Source: Deltaproteobacteria bacterium
Lineage (GTDB): Bacteria; JADJOY01
Assembly (NCBI GenBank): GCA_016713535.1
Contig: JADJOY010000028.1
Span: 1 to 64,000 of the forward strand
Length of the DNA stretch: 64,000 nt
Reading direction: 5' to 3'
Under the pieces are notes generated by a model. It did not search any database. It was given only the letters and a program-made list of their open reading frames with translations, and was not told the origin of the DNA. This document shows positions 9,773 to 18,985 of the stretch, piece by piece. How positions within the stretch are numbered: position 1 is the first letter of the stretch; each line of letters starts with the position of its first letter. The position numbers and the translations under genes are program-made.

Positions 9773-10796
9773 TCAGCCCGCGCCGCGATGCTGGCGGCGT
9801 CGCGCGGCGAGCCGATGCAGCTCACGCATCCACGCGCGCCGGCCGGTCGCCTCCGCGTTCGGGCGTGAGTGCGCGAGCATGTAGGCGCGCGCCACGCCGG
9901 CGAACGGCCGGATCAGGTGCCGCGCGGGACCGACGAGCTGGCGTAGCTCGTCGAGGTAGGTCTGGAACCCGTGCTGGCGGTAGCGCAGGCGCTCCTGGCT
10001 CTCGTCGCTCTCGAGCCAGTCCGAATAGAACATCCGCTCGCCGAACGCGGCGCGCGGTAGCGGCGCGATGCCGAGCACTCCGAGCGCCGCGTTGAAGAAG
10101 TCCACGTAGTCCATGCGGTTCGCGGCGCCGCCGCCGATCAGCAGGATCTGGCCGCCGAGGTCGTCGCGACCGACGGTGTTCGCGAGCGCCAGCGCCACGT
10201 CGCGCGGGTGGGTGAACTCGATGTGGACCTCGGGGTGGAACTCGAACAGGAACGGGCTCACGTTGGCGAGCGAGATCGGCGGCGCCGCGGCGAGGCGGAA
10301 GATCACGTGCGGTAGGCCCGAGGCCCTGAGCAGCGTCTCGCACTCGAGCTTGGTGCGACCGTACGTATCCTCCGGATGGAGCGGCTCGTCGGCGCGGCGC
10401 AGACCGCGGTTCTCGACGTTGCGGGCCGTAGGCGGCAGGCGTCGAGCAGAACACCACGGTGGGCGGTGACGGCTGAGCCTTGCAGGCGTCGATCACGTTC
10501 GTCATCCCGCCGACGTTGACGTCGAACGCGAGGCGCTCGTTCTCGTCGCTCACCGGCGGCAGCACCGCGGCGAGGTGGAGGACGTGGTGAGCACCGTCCA
10601 CCAGCCCGCGCACGAACGTGGTGTCGCGGATGTCGCCGAAGCGCACCACGGCGCCGCGGGCCGCCAGACCCGCGGCGGTCCGGCGCGTCTTCCTCGAGTC
10701 GACGTCGAACGCCACCACCTCGTGGCCGCGCTCGCGGAGGATCTCGACCGTGAACGCTCCGACGTTGCCGCACGCACCGGTCACCAGCACTCGCAT
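9773..10796 (-). CDS. NAD-dependent epimerase/dehydratase (extended SDR), one frame slip
   Basis: Nucleotide-sugar-type or steroid-type extended SDR of about 340 aa. The N-terminus has the Rossmann TGACGNVG and the conserved ACKAQ..VVFCSTPAAYGP core. The frame slips near 10425: the other frame continues NVENRGLRRADEPLHPEDTY, containing the catalytic YGRTK, then LPHVIFRLAAAPP and the C-terminal half to 9773. The ATG at 10796 lies inside the end of the aminotransferase gene (overlap 16 bases), so this is the third gene of a coupled operon. The C-terminal domain, with its FHPEVHIEFTHPRDVALA segment, is typical of the family. Confidence 0.8.
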
Positions 10797-12118
10797 GGGG
10801 TGTCCTCGTCATCCGCGGCGAGGGCGCGCGCGGCCGCGCGGAACGCCCACAGCGTGTGCTCGATCTCGCCCTCGCCGTGGGCAGCCGACACGAAGAACTT
10901 CTCGTGCGCCTTGACCACGCCGTGCTCGAGCAGCAGCTCGGTGAAGCGCATGCGCTTGAAGACGTCGGCGGCGAGCGAGCTGCGGTGGTCGTACACCGGC
11001 TGGTCGGTGAACCAGGCCTCGAAGCACGACGGCTCTCCCGTCACCTGCACCGGGATCGCGACCTCGTCGAACGCGGCGCGTAGCCCCTCCATCAGCCGCT
11101 GGCCGGTGGCCTGGATGCGCTCGTAGACGCCGGGCTTCTCGAGCTCGGCGAGGCACGCGAGCCCGGCCGTCGCCGAGATCGGGTTGGCGCTGAACGTGCC
11201 GCTCGCCATCACGTACGGCTCGCCCGCGAAGCGCCTGAGCGGGTTCGCGAAGCGCATGTAGCGCTCCGCTCCGCACAGCACCCCGATCGGGTGGCCGCCC
11301 GAGATGCTCTTGCCGAGGGCGCACAGATCCGGCACCACGCCGTAGCGCTCCTGGGCGCCGCCCAGCGCGAGGCGGAAGCCCGTCACCACCTCGTCGAACA
11401 CGAACGGGATGTCGAGCGCACGGGTCACGTCCCTGAGCCCGGCGAGGAAGCCAGGGCGCGGCGGGAAGGTGCGCTGCAGCGGCTCGACGATCACGCACGC
11501 CAGGTCGTCGTGGTTCTCCTCGATGATCCGCACCGCCGCGTCGAGGTCGTTCCACGGCGCGATCAGGGTCAGGCCACGCACGCTCGCGGGGATGCCGTCC
11601 GAGTTCGGCACCGCGCGCGGGTAGTCGGCGAGCTCGTGGGTCCACTGGTTGCTCATCAGCGACCACTCGCCCATGCCGTGGTAGGCGCCCTCGAACTTGA
11701 GCACCTTGGTGCGGCCGGTGGCGGCGCGCGCGATCCGCACCGCGTAGCCGGTGGCGTCGGTACCCGAGCACTGGAAGAGCACCTGCTCGGCGCACGGCAC
11801 CAGCTCGACGATCCGCTGCGCCAGCTCGAGAGGCGGCTCGCTCAGGATCAGGTAGGTGGTGCCGCCGGCAAGCCGCTCGCGCACGGCGGAGACGACCGCC
11901 GGGTGGGCGTGGCCGAGGACCATCGGCCCCGAGCCGAGCAGGTAGTCCACGTACTCGTTGCCACTCGCGTCCCACAGCCGCGCCCCCAGGGCGCGCTCGA
12001 CCACGAACATGAGCTCGTTGCGGATCGAGGTGCTGCGCAGCCCGGTCGGGATCAGGCGGTTGGCGCGCTCGACGAGCGCCGTCTCGCGCTCGGTGCGTGG
12101 CTTGCGGGCGTAGCTCAC
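10781..12118 (-). CDS. Class III pyridoxal-phosphate aminotransferase (glutamate-1-semialdehyde aminomutase-like)
   Basis: PLP enzyme of about 445 aa. It shows the glycine-rich DYLLGSGPMVLGHAHP near residue 50, the FQCSGTDATGYAVRIAR phosphate-binding region, FDEVVTGFR with the PLP-ring Asp, and the Schiff-base Lys in CALGKSISGG. It resembles HemL-like transaminases that are not haem genes. The start is GTG at 12118, overlapping the stop of the upstream gene (GTGA). The context (SDR-sulfotransferase, this enzyme, epimerase) suggests a small oxidation/amination route on an unknown, possibly lipid or steroid, substrate. A role in haem synthesis is unlikely. Confidence 0.9.
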   Translation of the reverse strand: MSYARKPRTERETALVERANRLIPTGLRSTSIRNELMFVVERALGARLWDASGNEYVDYLLGSGPMVLGHAHPAVVSAVRERLAGGTTYLILSEPPLELAQRIVELVPCAEQVLFQCSGTDATGYAVRIARAATGRTKVLKFEGAYHGMGEWSLMSNQWTHELADYPRAVPNSDGIPASVRGLTLIAPWNDLDAAVRIIEENHDDLACVIVEPLQRTFPPRPGFLAGLRDVTRALDIPFVFDEVVTGFRLALGGAQERYGVVPDLCALGKSISGGHPIGVLCGAERYMRFANPLRRFAGEPYVMASGTFSANPISATAGLACLAELEKPGVYERIQATGQRLMEGLRAAFDEVAIPVQVTGEPSCFEAWFTDQPVYDHRSSLAADVFKRMRFTELLLEHGVVKAHEKFFVSAAHGEGEIEHTLWAFRAAARALAADDEDTPCECW

Positions 12119-14178
12119 GAGCCGACCCCGCGCTCCTTCTCGCGCTCGATGCCGAGAGCCTCCATGTACGTCGCGAAGCGCTCGTGGATCTCGTCGCGGG
12201 TGATGCCGTAATCGACGCCGTGATACGCGTGCTTGCCGAACTTTCCGGGTGGATGCGCGCGCTGGTGCTGCTCGAGCGCCGCGCGACCGGCCTGGGAGAG
12301 CGGCTGCCCCCAGTGCGCGAGCGCCTTCTCCGCCGTGCCCACCGGGTCCTTCATGAAGTCGCGGAAGTGGACGTCGTGGAAGCGCTCGGGATGGCGACGC
12401 CGAGCCGCCAGCGCACGCTCCGCCGCGACCGCCCACACCTCCATCTGGTGGAGCGCCACCTCCCGGCGCGGTGCCTCGCGCTCCTGGAGCTTGCGGAAGT
12501 GGGTGCAGAGGCTCACGTAGGAGTCGAGGATCGCGGCGGGGTCGCGGTGGGTCTGGATGATGCACGCGTCCGGGTACACCTCGAGGAGCGCGTCGATGTG
12601 GCGAATGTGCACCGGGTACTTGAGCAGCCAGCGCTTGCCGCGGTCGTGGGCACCGATGATCTGGATCAGCCGGCGGTGGCGGCGGTAGGAGCCGACGTGG
12701 TTTCGCGAGCCGTACCACGCGGCGTAGCTCGGCACGTGGTTGCCGACCTCGAAGCAGTCGTCGGTGAAGCTCTGCGCCAGCAGGTGCCGACACTCCTCGG
12801 GACCGTCGGCGGTGATGTGGTGGATCGCCTCGAGACCCTCGCCGAGGCCGTACATCATCGCGAGCTCGGCGCGCGCGGCCCAGAAGTCGCGCCGCCTCTG
12901 CCAGGTGTGGCGAGGCGGGCGCGGCTGGACGTGCGTGGCGAGGAAGAACTCGAGGCACTGCGTGTCCGGGTTGGCGCCCATCAGGTAGTGGAGCGCCGTG
13001 CTGCCGGTCCGGACGATTCCGGTGATCACGAGCGGGCGCTCGACCGGCACGTCGTGGAGCTCGGGGTGCTCCTTCCACCACTTGTTGGAGAGCAGGCGAT
13101 TGGTGAGGAGGCCCACCACCTGGTACTCGGCGAGCCACCGGCCGAGCGGGTGCAGCCGTGACTCGTCGTCGTACGAGCCCATGAGGATGTCGAAGGGCTC
13201 GCGGTAGTCGGTGTCGCCGAAGTCGTCGTAGCCGCCCGCGGCGCGGATCGCCTTCTCGTGGAGCTCGTCGACTCGCTGCCGCCACGGCTTCACGCGCTTT
13301 CCGAGCCGCTGCCAGATCGGCAGGGTCGCCGAGCGCTGGATCAGGTCCATGATCACGGGGTGGCCTCCCAGCGGCACGGCGCTGGTGGCGAGCTGCCGTG
13401 AGGTGAAGTAGTCGACGAGCCCGGGAGCCACCCGCCGCGCACCGAGCAGGAGCCGGTTGCTGCCCGGGAACACGATGCACGCCTGGTTGCGCGCCACGCC
13501 GCGCAGGATCGCGCCCGCGGCGGCGGTGGGCGTGATCGCGGCGATCGGCGCCGCGTCGACGGTGGCTCGGTAGTCGTAGGCGCCGATCGGCTCGGCGGAC
13601 TCGAAGATCGAGGTCGCGACCAGCCCGGGACACGCCACCGAGATCCGCACTCCGTAGCGACGCGCCTCGGCGCGCAGCGCCAGGCTGAACCCGACCACCG
13701 CGTGCTTGGACGCGGTGTAGACGCTCGACCACGGGACCGGCATGAGACCCGCCGACGAGGCGGTGTTCACGACGTGACCGTGGCGCTGCGCGCGCATCAC
13801 CCGGCACGCCGCGCGCGAGCCGTGGATCACCGCCATCGTGTTCACGCGCATCATCCGTTCGATCGCGTCCTCACCCATGTCGGCGAGCTCGCCGCCGGCC
13901 ACGATCCCGGCATTGTTGAACACGAGGTCCAGCCTGCCACGAGCGCGCGCCACCGATCCGATCAGCTCCGGGTAGGGCGCGGGGTCGGCGAGGTCGAGGA
14001 CCCGGGGCTCGAAGGCCTCGCGACCGAGCCTCGCGGCGTGGGTCGCCAGGCGATCGGCGTCGCGGTCGACACCGACCACCGAGGCGCCCGCGCCCACCAG
14101 TGCGGCGGCGAGCGCGGCACCGATACCGGACGCGGCGCCGGTGACGATCGCGATCTTGCCCTCGACGTATCCCGGCAC
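12115..14178 (-). CDS. SDR-sulfotransferase fusion protein
   Basis: 687-aa two-domain protein. Residues about 1-275 are a classical SDR: VTGAASGIGAALA, FNNAGIVAGG, and the catalytic VYTASK. After a linker, residues about 290-687 are a PF13469-type sulfotransferase: the PAPS-binding loop is ITGIVRTGSTALHYLMG (about residue 385) and the 3'-phosphate region is CIIQTHRDPAAILDSY. The domains are in one uninterrupted frame. It is the first gene of a minus-strand operon (aminotransferase, epimerase follow with overlaps) and diverges from a TetR gene across about 85 bases. The fusion suggests oxidation of an alcohol coupled to recognition or sulfation of the same substrate class; this is inference. 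Confidence 0.85.
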   Translation of the reverse strand: MPGYVEGKIAIVTGAASGIGAALAAALVGAGASVVGVDRDADRLATHAARLGREAFEPRVLDLADPAPYPELIGSVARARGRLDLVFNNAGIVAGGELADMGEDAIERMMRVNTMAVIHGSRAACRVMRAQRHGHVVNTASSAGLMPVPWSSVYTASKHAVVGFSLALRAEARRYGVRISVACPGLVATSIFESAEPIGAYDYRATVDAAPIAAITPTAAAGAILRGVARNQACIVFPGSNRLLLGARRVAPGLVDYFTSRQLATSAVPLGGHPVIMDLIQRSATLPIWQRLGKRVKPWRQRVDELHEKAIRAAGGYDDFGDTDYREPFDILMGSYDDESRLHPLGRWLAEYQVVGLLTNRLLSNKWWKEHPELHDVPVERPLVITGIVRTGSTALHYLMGANPDTQCLEFFLATHVQPRPPRHTWQRRRDFWAARAELAMMYGLGEGLEAIHHITADGPEECRHLLAQSFTDDCFEVGNHVPSYAAWYGSRNHVGSYRRHRRLIQIIGAHDRGKRWLLKYPVHIRHIDALLEVYPDACIIQTHRDPAAILDSYVSLCTHFRKLQEREAPRREVALHQMEVWAVAAERALAARRRHPERFHDVHFRDFMKDPVGTAEKALAHWGQPLSQAGRAALEQHQRAHPPGKFGKHAYHGVDYGITRDEIHERFATYMEALGIEREKERGVGS

Positions 14179-14212
14179 GGCTCGACCCCCGACGTGAACG
14201 ACTGGACGGTTT

Positions 14213-14234
14213 AGTTAACACTCGTTAACACTAG
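14213..14234. promoter_or_regulatory. Candidate TetR operator between divergent genes
   Basis: GTTAACACTC followed by GTTAACACTA: two directly repeated GTTAACACT words, ten bases apart, each containing the palindrome GTTAAC. They stand out as AT-rich in GC-rich sequence and lie between the TetR start at 14263 and the SDR-sulfotransferase start at 14178. The ten-base spacing puts both on one DNA face. Binding by the adjacent TetR protein is inference. Confidence 0.55.
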
Positions 14235-14262
14235 CCCGCAAGCCGACCGGAAGACCTCGCCC

Positions 14263-14901
14263 GTGACCAGCCATCCCCTCCACGACGTCGACAAGCTCAA
14301 GACCAAGTACCGCTTGCTCGAGGTCGCGGCCCGCCACCTCGCGCTCCACGGTGTCGCCGGCACGTCGCTGCGCGCGGTCGCCGCCGAGGCCGGCGTCAGC
14401 GCCGCCGCCATCTACCGGCACTACCCGGGTGGGAAGGCCGACCTGCATGCCGCGACCCTCGGCATGGTCGCCCAGGCGGTCGCCCGGCTGGTGTGGGAGG
14501 AGCCCGCGCGCGACGAACCGCTCGCGGAGGCGCTGGTGCGCCGGGTCGCGCTGCTGTGGGACTTCTTCGACGAGCACGGCGCCATCGCGGCGCTGGTGGT
14601 GCGGGAGAACGTCGCCGGCGGACCCGACGGGCCGTCACCCTTCCTCGGCGAGCACCTGGCGGCGATCGCCGCCTTGCGCAAGCTCCTCGAGCGCGCCGTC
14701 GCCGCGGGCGAGCTTCGTGCCATCAACGTGTCGTCGTTCCTGTTCTGGGTCACCACCTACGTGACGAGCTTCCACGGCTGCCGCGCTCTGCGCGACGCGG
14801 TGTGGACCGCACGCGACCTGCGACGCGCACGCCAGTCGTTCCTCGACGCGGTGCGCGCCGAGCTCACTCCTGAGCCGGCGCACCGCAGCCGCACGCGCTG
14901 A
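14263..14901 (+). CDS. TetR/AcrR-family transcriptional regulator
   Basis: 212-aa regulator with the N-terminal helix-turn-helix at residues about 13-60 (RLLEVAARHLALHGVAGTSL, AVAAEAGVSAAAIYRHYPGG). The C-terminal ligand domain is helical and diverges from known subfamilies. The start is GTG at 14263. It faces the SDR-sulfotransferase operon and probably represses it through the repeat at 14213-14234. The next gene, a VOC protein, begins ten bases after its stop and may be co-transcribed. Confidence 0.85.
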   Translation: MTSHPLHDVDKLKTKYRLLEVAARHLALHGVAGTSLRAVAAEAGVSAAAIYRHYPGGKADLHAATLGMVAQAVARLVWEEPARDEPLAEALVRRVALLWDFFDEHGAIAALVVRENVAGGPDGPSPFLGEHLAAIAALRKLLERAVAAGELRAINVSSFLFWVTTYVTSFHGCRALRDAVWTARDLRRARQSFLDAVRAELTPEPAHRSRTR

Positions 14902-14911
14902 GCCGGCCACG

Positions 14912-15511
14912 ATGCACCCCGCCCTCGAGTCCCTCGCGCTCCCGTCGCTCGACGAAGCGCTCCCCGAGCGCTTCCGGCGGGCGCTCGGCCTCGCCCCGGC
15001 CGGGCAATACGGGGTCGCGGTCCGCGAACTCGGAGAGGCGATCGCCGGGGCCGAGACGCGTCGCGCCGGGCCGTTCGTGCGCGCGCGGGTCTCCCCCCCG
15101 CGGTGGCGCGAGCACGGCGAGAGACGCCGCGCCACGCTCGAGTTCGCGCTCGGCTACTGCGACGACGCACAGCTCGAATTCCTCGGGCCGGGCGTGGGCA
15201 CCGGCTTCTACGTAGACGTCCTCGGCGAGCGCCGCGCGGCCCTCCACCACGTCGGCATCTACCAGCACGGCCTCGCCGCGGCCGCCCACCGCCTGGCGGG
15301 TGCCGGGTTCCCGATGGTCGTCTCCGGCGGGCTCGACCTCGGCCCCCTGGCACGCTTCACCTTCGCCTACTTCGACACCCGCGCGGCGCTCGGCCACTAC
15401 CTCGAGATCCTCGACTTCGCCTGGCTCGGCGAGCGCCCGGTGCCACTGCGCCCGCTCATCGAGCGCGCGGCGCGGCTGCGGGCGCGCGCCTCCGTCAGTC
15501 GCCCTGACTGA
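14912..15511 (+). CDS. VOC (glyoxalase/methylmalonyl-CoA epimerase-like) family protein
   Basis: 199-aa protein. The second half looks like a glyoxalase-type fold: VDVLGERRAALHHVGIYQHG, FPMVVSGG, RFTFAYFDTRAALGHYLEIL, ending in a typical GHYxEI metal-binding segment. His in LHHVG and Glu in HYLEIL are probable metal ligands. The N-terminal 70 residues are not part of the usual domain. It lies ten bases behind the TetR gene. Its 3' end overlaps the end of the convergent repeat-protein gene by 17 bases. Confidence 0.65.
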   Translation: MHPALESLALPSLDEALPERFRRALGLAPAGQYGVAVRELGEAIAGAETRRAGPFVRARVSPPRWREHGERRRATLEFALGYCDDAQLEFLGPGVGTGFYVDVLGERRAALHHVGIYQHGLAAAAHRLAGAGFPMVVSGGLDLGPLARFTFAYFDTRAALGHYLEILDFAWLGERPVPLRPLIERAARLRARASVSRPD

Positions 15512-16354
15512 GCCCGCCGCCGACCCCGTTCTTGGTGCCGGCCGCGGTGCGGGCGTAACCACCGCTCACCGAAGACCATTCGCCATCGGCCTTGTTGCCC
15601 AGCCCGCCACCCACCGACGCGAAGTCCGCGTTGGCCTGGTTGCCGTCTCCGCCGCACACCGCGGACGACTCGCCCACCGCAACGTTCAGATGTCCGCCCG
15701 CGACCGCCGCGGTCGGACCTTGAGCGCTGTTGTTCGAGCCGCCCGCGACCGAGGCACCTTCGCCCGTGGCCGTGCCGAAGAGCGCACCGCTGACGCTGGA
15801 GTAGCGGGCAGCGGCCTCGTTCCATGCCCCTGCCGTCACCACCGCGTAGGTGGAGCTCGCGGCGTTGTTCCACCCTCCCAGCACCATCGACGAGCCACCG
15901 AGCGCCTGGCCGTATTGACCACGGTCACCGAGCCGTAGGCGCCGCTGGCGCGATTCGCCCGGCCTCCCGCGATCGCGGCGCACGCCCCGCTCGCCACGTT
16001 CTCCGAGTCTCCGTTCACCGTCGCGTAGCTGGCGCTCGTCTCGCTCTGGTACCCGAGCACGAGCCCGCCATGGCTCGAGAAGTTGTGACGCGAGCCGACC
16101 ACCACGTTGTGCGAGCCGGCGCGCTGATCCTGACCGCTGCCGCGGGTTTTGTCGTAGCCGACCGTGAGGTTACCGAGACCGTTGACCGTGGCGGTCGAGC
16201 CGCTGCCGTCGTTGATCTCGATGTTGCATCCCTCGAGGAGGATCGGGTTCGCCTTCCCGCCCGCGTCGCCCGGCATGACCATCTGACAGGCGGCGGTTGC
16301 CCACGACGGCGCGCACACCGCCACCAGCGTGCTCGCCACCCACGTCCGCGCCAT
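15495..16354 (-). CDS. Secreted beta-roll protein with 15-residue YadA-head-like repeats (one frame slip)
   Basis: Exported protein: ATG 16354 (alternative 16372) begins a signal peptide cleaved near ATAACQ. The body is made of repeats of about 15 residues with the pattern x-S-V-x-G-G-x-x-N-x-A-x-G-x-x, for example ASVAGGSNNSAQGPT, AAVAGGHLNVAVGES, ASVGGGLGNKADGEW. This spacing is that of left-handed beta-roll heads of trimeric autotransporters, but no membrane anchor follows. The frame slips near 15920, between GAYGSV and GDRGQYGQALGG. Probably a surface or matrix protein; function unknown. Confidence 0.6.
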
Positions 16355-16463
16355 CCCCTTGCCGATCTCCATGCGCCCCACCGTCGTGGCCCCCGGCGTG
16401 ACCAGCGACACGACACGACGGTCGCGCTTCGCGACGCCGTCGCTCGCGTGGCGTGCCTGCTCG

Positions 16464-17300
16464 TCAGACAGCAGGTGGCCGCGTCGCGTAGCGCCGCCGC
16501 ATCTGCCCCATGACCACGCGGCCGAGCCAGCCCGCCACGAACTGGGGAAACATCCGGTACAGGCTCCACGAGCCCTTCGCGGTCGCGGTCACCACGATCA
16601 CCGGACGGTTCCGCTCGACGCCCTGCACGATCACCCGCGCGCACACGTCCGGCGCCGTGAGGCGGACGAGCGGGTCGGCGAGCATCCTCTCCTTGTCGAG
16701 GTGGAGCCAGGTCAGCGAGTGCTTGAGGGGAGTGTCGATGATCCCCGGGCAGACGACGCTGACCTTCACGCCGAGCGCCGCCGCCTCGCCCCGGAGCGAG
16801 GTCGAGAGCCCGACCACCGCATGTTTGGTGGCCGCGTAGGTCGTGGCGCCAGGCGTCGGCACCAGGCCCGCGCGCGACGCCGTGTTGACGATGTGACCCG
16901 TGCCACGCTCGATCATCCGCGGGTACGCCGCCACGACCCCGTGCACCACGCCGTGGAGGTTCACCGCGAGGATCCGGTTCCACTGCTCGAGCGTCATGTC
17001 GCGGACCTCGCCGAAGAGCGCGATTCCCGCGTTGTTGAACAGATAGTCGAGAGCGCCATCGTCCGCGTAGGTCCGCGCCACCAGGTCCTCGACCTGCGCC
17101 GCGTCCGTGACGTCGACCGCCGCGGCGCGGGCATGGCCACCCGCGGCGCGGATACTCGCGGCCGCCGCCTCCGCCTTGGCCACGTCGATGTCGGCGAGCA
17201 CCACCCGCGCGCCGCGCCGCGCGAGCTCCTCGCACACCGCGAGCCCGATCCCCGAGGCCCCGCCGGTGACGACCGCAACGCGATCCTGGAAGGTGCTCAT
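16464..17300 (-). CDS. Short-chain dehydrogenase/reductase
   Basis: 278-aa classical SDR. TGGASGIG is at residues about 12-19, LADIDV suggests NAD(H) preference (Asp after strand 2), FNNAGIALFG is the NNAG block, and TYAATKHAVVG holds the catalytic Tyr and Lys. The C-terminal ending (MFPQFVAGWLGRVVMGQM) is amphipathic, as in SDRs that work on membrane lipids or sterols. The gene follows the FAD oxidoreductase gene by 43 bases on the same strand and is probably in one transcript with it. Confidence 0.9.
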   Translation of the reverse strand: MSTFQDRVAVVTGGASGIGLAVCEELARRGARVVLADIDVAKAEAAAASIRAAGGHARAAAVDVTDAAQVEDLVARTYADDGALDYLFNNAGIALFGEVRDMTLEQWNRILAVNLHGVVHGVVAAYPRMIERGTGHIVNTASRAGLVPTPGATTYAATKHAVVGLSTSLRGEAAALGVKVSVVCPGIIDTPLKHSLTWLHLDKERMLADPLVRLTAPDVCARVIVQGVERNRPVIVVTATAKGSWSLYRMFPQFVAGWLGRVVMGQMRRRYATRPPAV

Positions 17301-17343
17301 CGAAGTCCTCTCTCGTACGCGGCCCCAGGGCCGCGCGAGGCGG

Positions 17344-18942
17344 TCAGCGCGTCATCGAGCGCCGCACCACCTGCAACAGGTTCTGACCGAGGAGCGCGCT
17401 CGCGCACAGGACGCCACCCATGAGCGCACCGCCCACCCCCGCCGAGCACACGTCGGCGCCGGTGAGGTAGAGCCCGCGCACGCTCGTGCGCGGGCGGATC
17501 CGCCGCTCCAGGAAGCGCCGCGGGTCGTGGTCGAGCCCGTAGAGCTCGCCCCGCTCCCACGCGGCGAAGTGCTGGGTGGTGAGCGGCGTCGAGAGCTCGC
17601 CGTGGACCACGTGGCCCTTGGCCTGGGGCACCCACCGGTAGAGGTGCTCGAGGAGGCGCTCGGTGAAGTGCTGCTTGAGGGCCTCGTAGTCGTCGCCACG
17701 GTGGTGCCAGCGGGTGTCCCGCCAGCGCTCGAACCACGCGTAGGGCGCGAGCGTGATGACGTCGATCGTGGAGCGGCCCGGGAAGCGCCGCGCGAAGCTC
17801 GGGTCCTTGGCGGCGGGGAACGACACGTACACGACCGGAAACGGTGCGTCGGGGTCCGCCACGAAAGCGTCCACGTTCCGCTCGTGGTGCTGGTCCGGAT
17901 AGAGCCAGAGGTTCGCCTTCGGAAGCTCGAGCTCGTCCGCGGTGCGATCGAGACCGAGGTAGAGGCAGAGGTGCCCGACGCTCGCCGTCAGCCCGGCGAG
18001 CGCCGCGCGCTCGCGCGCCGGTACCTCGGCCGGCAAGAGCCGCTGGAACGTGTTGTGCGCACCGGCGTCGCTGATCACGAGCGGCGCCCGCAGCTCGCGT
18101 CCGTCGGCCATCCGCACGCCCACCGCGCGCCCGTCCTCGACGACGATCCGTTCCACCTCGGCGCGCACCACCACCGTCCCACCCGCGCGCTCGATCGTCG
18201 GCACGATGGTCTCCGCGAAGCGCCGCGCACCGCCCACCGGGAAGAACCCACCGCCCAGGTAGTGGCCGACCACCATCGCGTGGATCGCGAAGCTCGAGCG
18301 CGCCGGCGGGAGGCCGTAGTCGCCGAACTGGCCCGCCAGCACCGAGATGAGCTTCTGGTCGGAGGTGATCTCCTCGAGCACCTCGCGGGTGGTGCGCGCG
18401 GCGAGACGCTCGAGCTTGCGGCGCATGAGCCCGCCCGCCACCGCCGAGACCGCGCCGGGCAGGGCCCGCTCGGCGAAGAAGAGCGTGCTCGCCGTCTGCA
18501 CCTCGCGGACTCGCGCGAGGTACCGCTCGATCGCGTCGCGCTCGCCCGGGAAGCGCTCGGCCAGCCGGTCGACGAACGCGCGCCGGCCGGCGGCGAAGTC
18601 GAAGACCTCGTCGCCGAGCACGATGCGATCGTAGACGTCTCCCATCGGCGCCCACTCGATCGGCTCGGCGCAGATGTCGTCGAGGACCAGACGCATCATC
18701 GCCTTGGGGTGGCCGACGTCGCCCACGTAGTGGACGCCGACGTCCCACTCGAAGCCGTTGCGCTGAAACGTGTGGGTGAAGCCTCCCGCCGTGTAATGCC
18801 GCTCGAGGACCAGCACCCGCCGGCCGGCGTGCTTGGCGAGGAGCGCGGCGGCGGCGAGCCCGCCGATGCCGGAACCGACGACGATCGCGTCGTAGGCGCC
18901 GTGCGGCTCGAAGCGCTTGTAGGGGGATCCGATGGAGGTCAT
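17344..18942 (-). CDS. FAD-dependent phytoene-desaturase/retinol-saturase-like oxidoreductase
   Basis: 532-aa flavoprotein of the carotenoid-isomerase/all-trans-retinol 13,14-reductase group. The N-terminal dinucleotide fold is VVGSGIGGLAAAALLA with the acidic end of strand 2 in LVLERHYTAGGFTHTF. The C-terminal FAD-closing motif is LYLTGADVCSAGVGGALMGG. Such enzymes saturate or isomerise polyene double bonds, or act on related hydrophobic substrates. It stands between a truncated TetR gene (18986) and an SDR gene (16464), both on the same strand, with 43-base gaps on each side. Confidence 0.85.
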   Translation of the reverse strand: MTSIGSPYKRFEPHGAYDAIVVGSGIGGLAAAALLAKHAGRRVLVLERHYTAGGFTHTFQRNGFEWDVGVHYVGDVGHPKAMMRLVLDDICAEPIEWAPMGDVYDRIVLGDEVFDFAAGRRAFVDRLAERFPGERDAIERYLARVREVQTASTLFFAERALPGAVSAVAGGLMRRKLERLAARTTREVLEEITSDQKLISVLAGQFGDYGLPPARSSFAIHAMVVGHYLGGGFFPVGGARRFAETIVPTIERAGGTVVVRAEVERIVVEDGRAVGVRMADGRELRAPLVISDAGAHNTFQRLLPAEVPARERAALAGLTASVGHLCLYLGLDRTADELELPKANLWLYPDQHHERNVDAFVADPDAPFPVVYVSFPAAKDPSFARRFPGRSTIDVITLAPYAWFERWRDTRWHHRGDDYEALKQHFTERLLEHLYRWVPQAKGHVVHGELSTPLTTQHFAAWERGELYGLDHDPRRFLERRIRPRTSVRGLYLTGADVCSAGVGGALMGGVLCASALLGQNLLQVVRRSMTR

Positions 18943-18985
18943 GGGCGCTCCGGGTCGAGGCTCCGAACATAGCGAGTGCGGGCGC

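Noticed and set aside
10781-12118. HemL (glutamate-1-semialdehyde aminomutase) for haem synthesis
   Set aside because: The context is an SDR-sulfotransferase and an epimerase, and no haem genes are near; only the fold class is supported.
12119-13807. Very long minus-strand open frame extending the aminotransferase to over 1000 codons
   Set aside because: Translation upstream of 12118 is arginine/alanine/proline-rich and runs inside the SDR-sulfotransferase gene in another frame. The GTG at 12118 with GTGA overlap is the convincing start.
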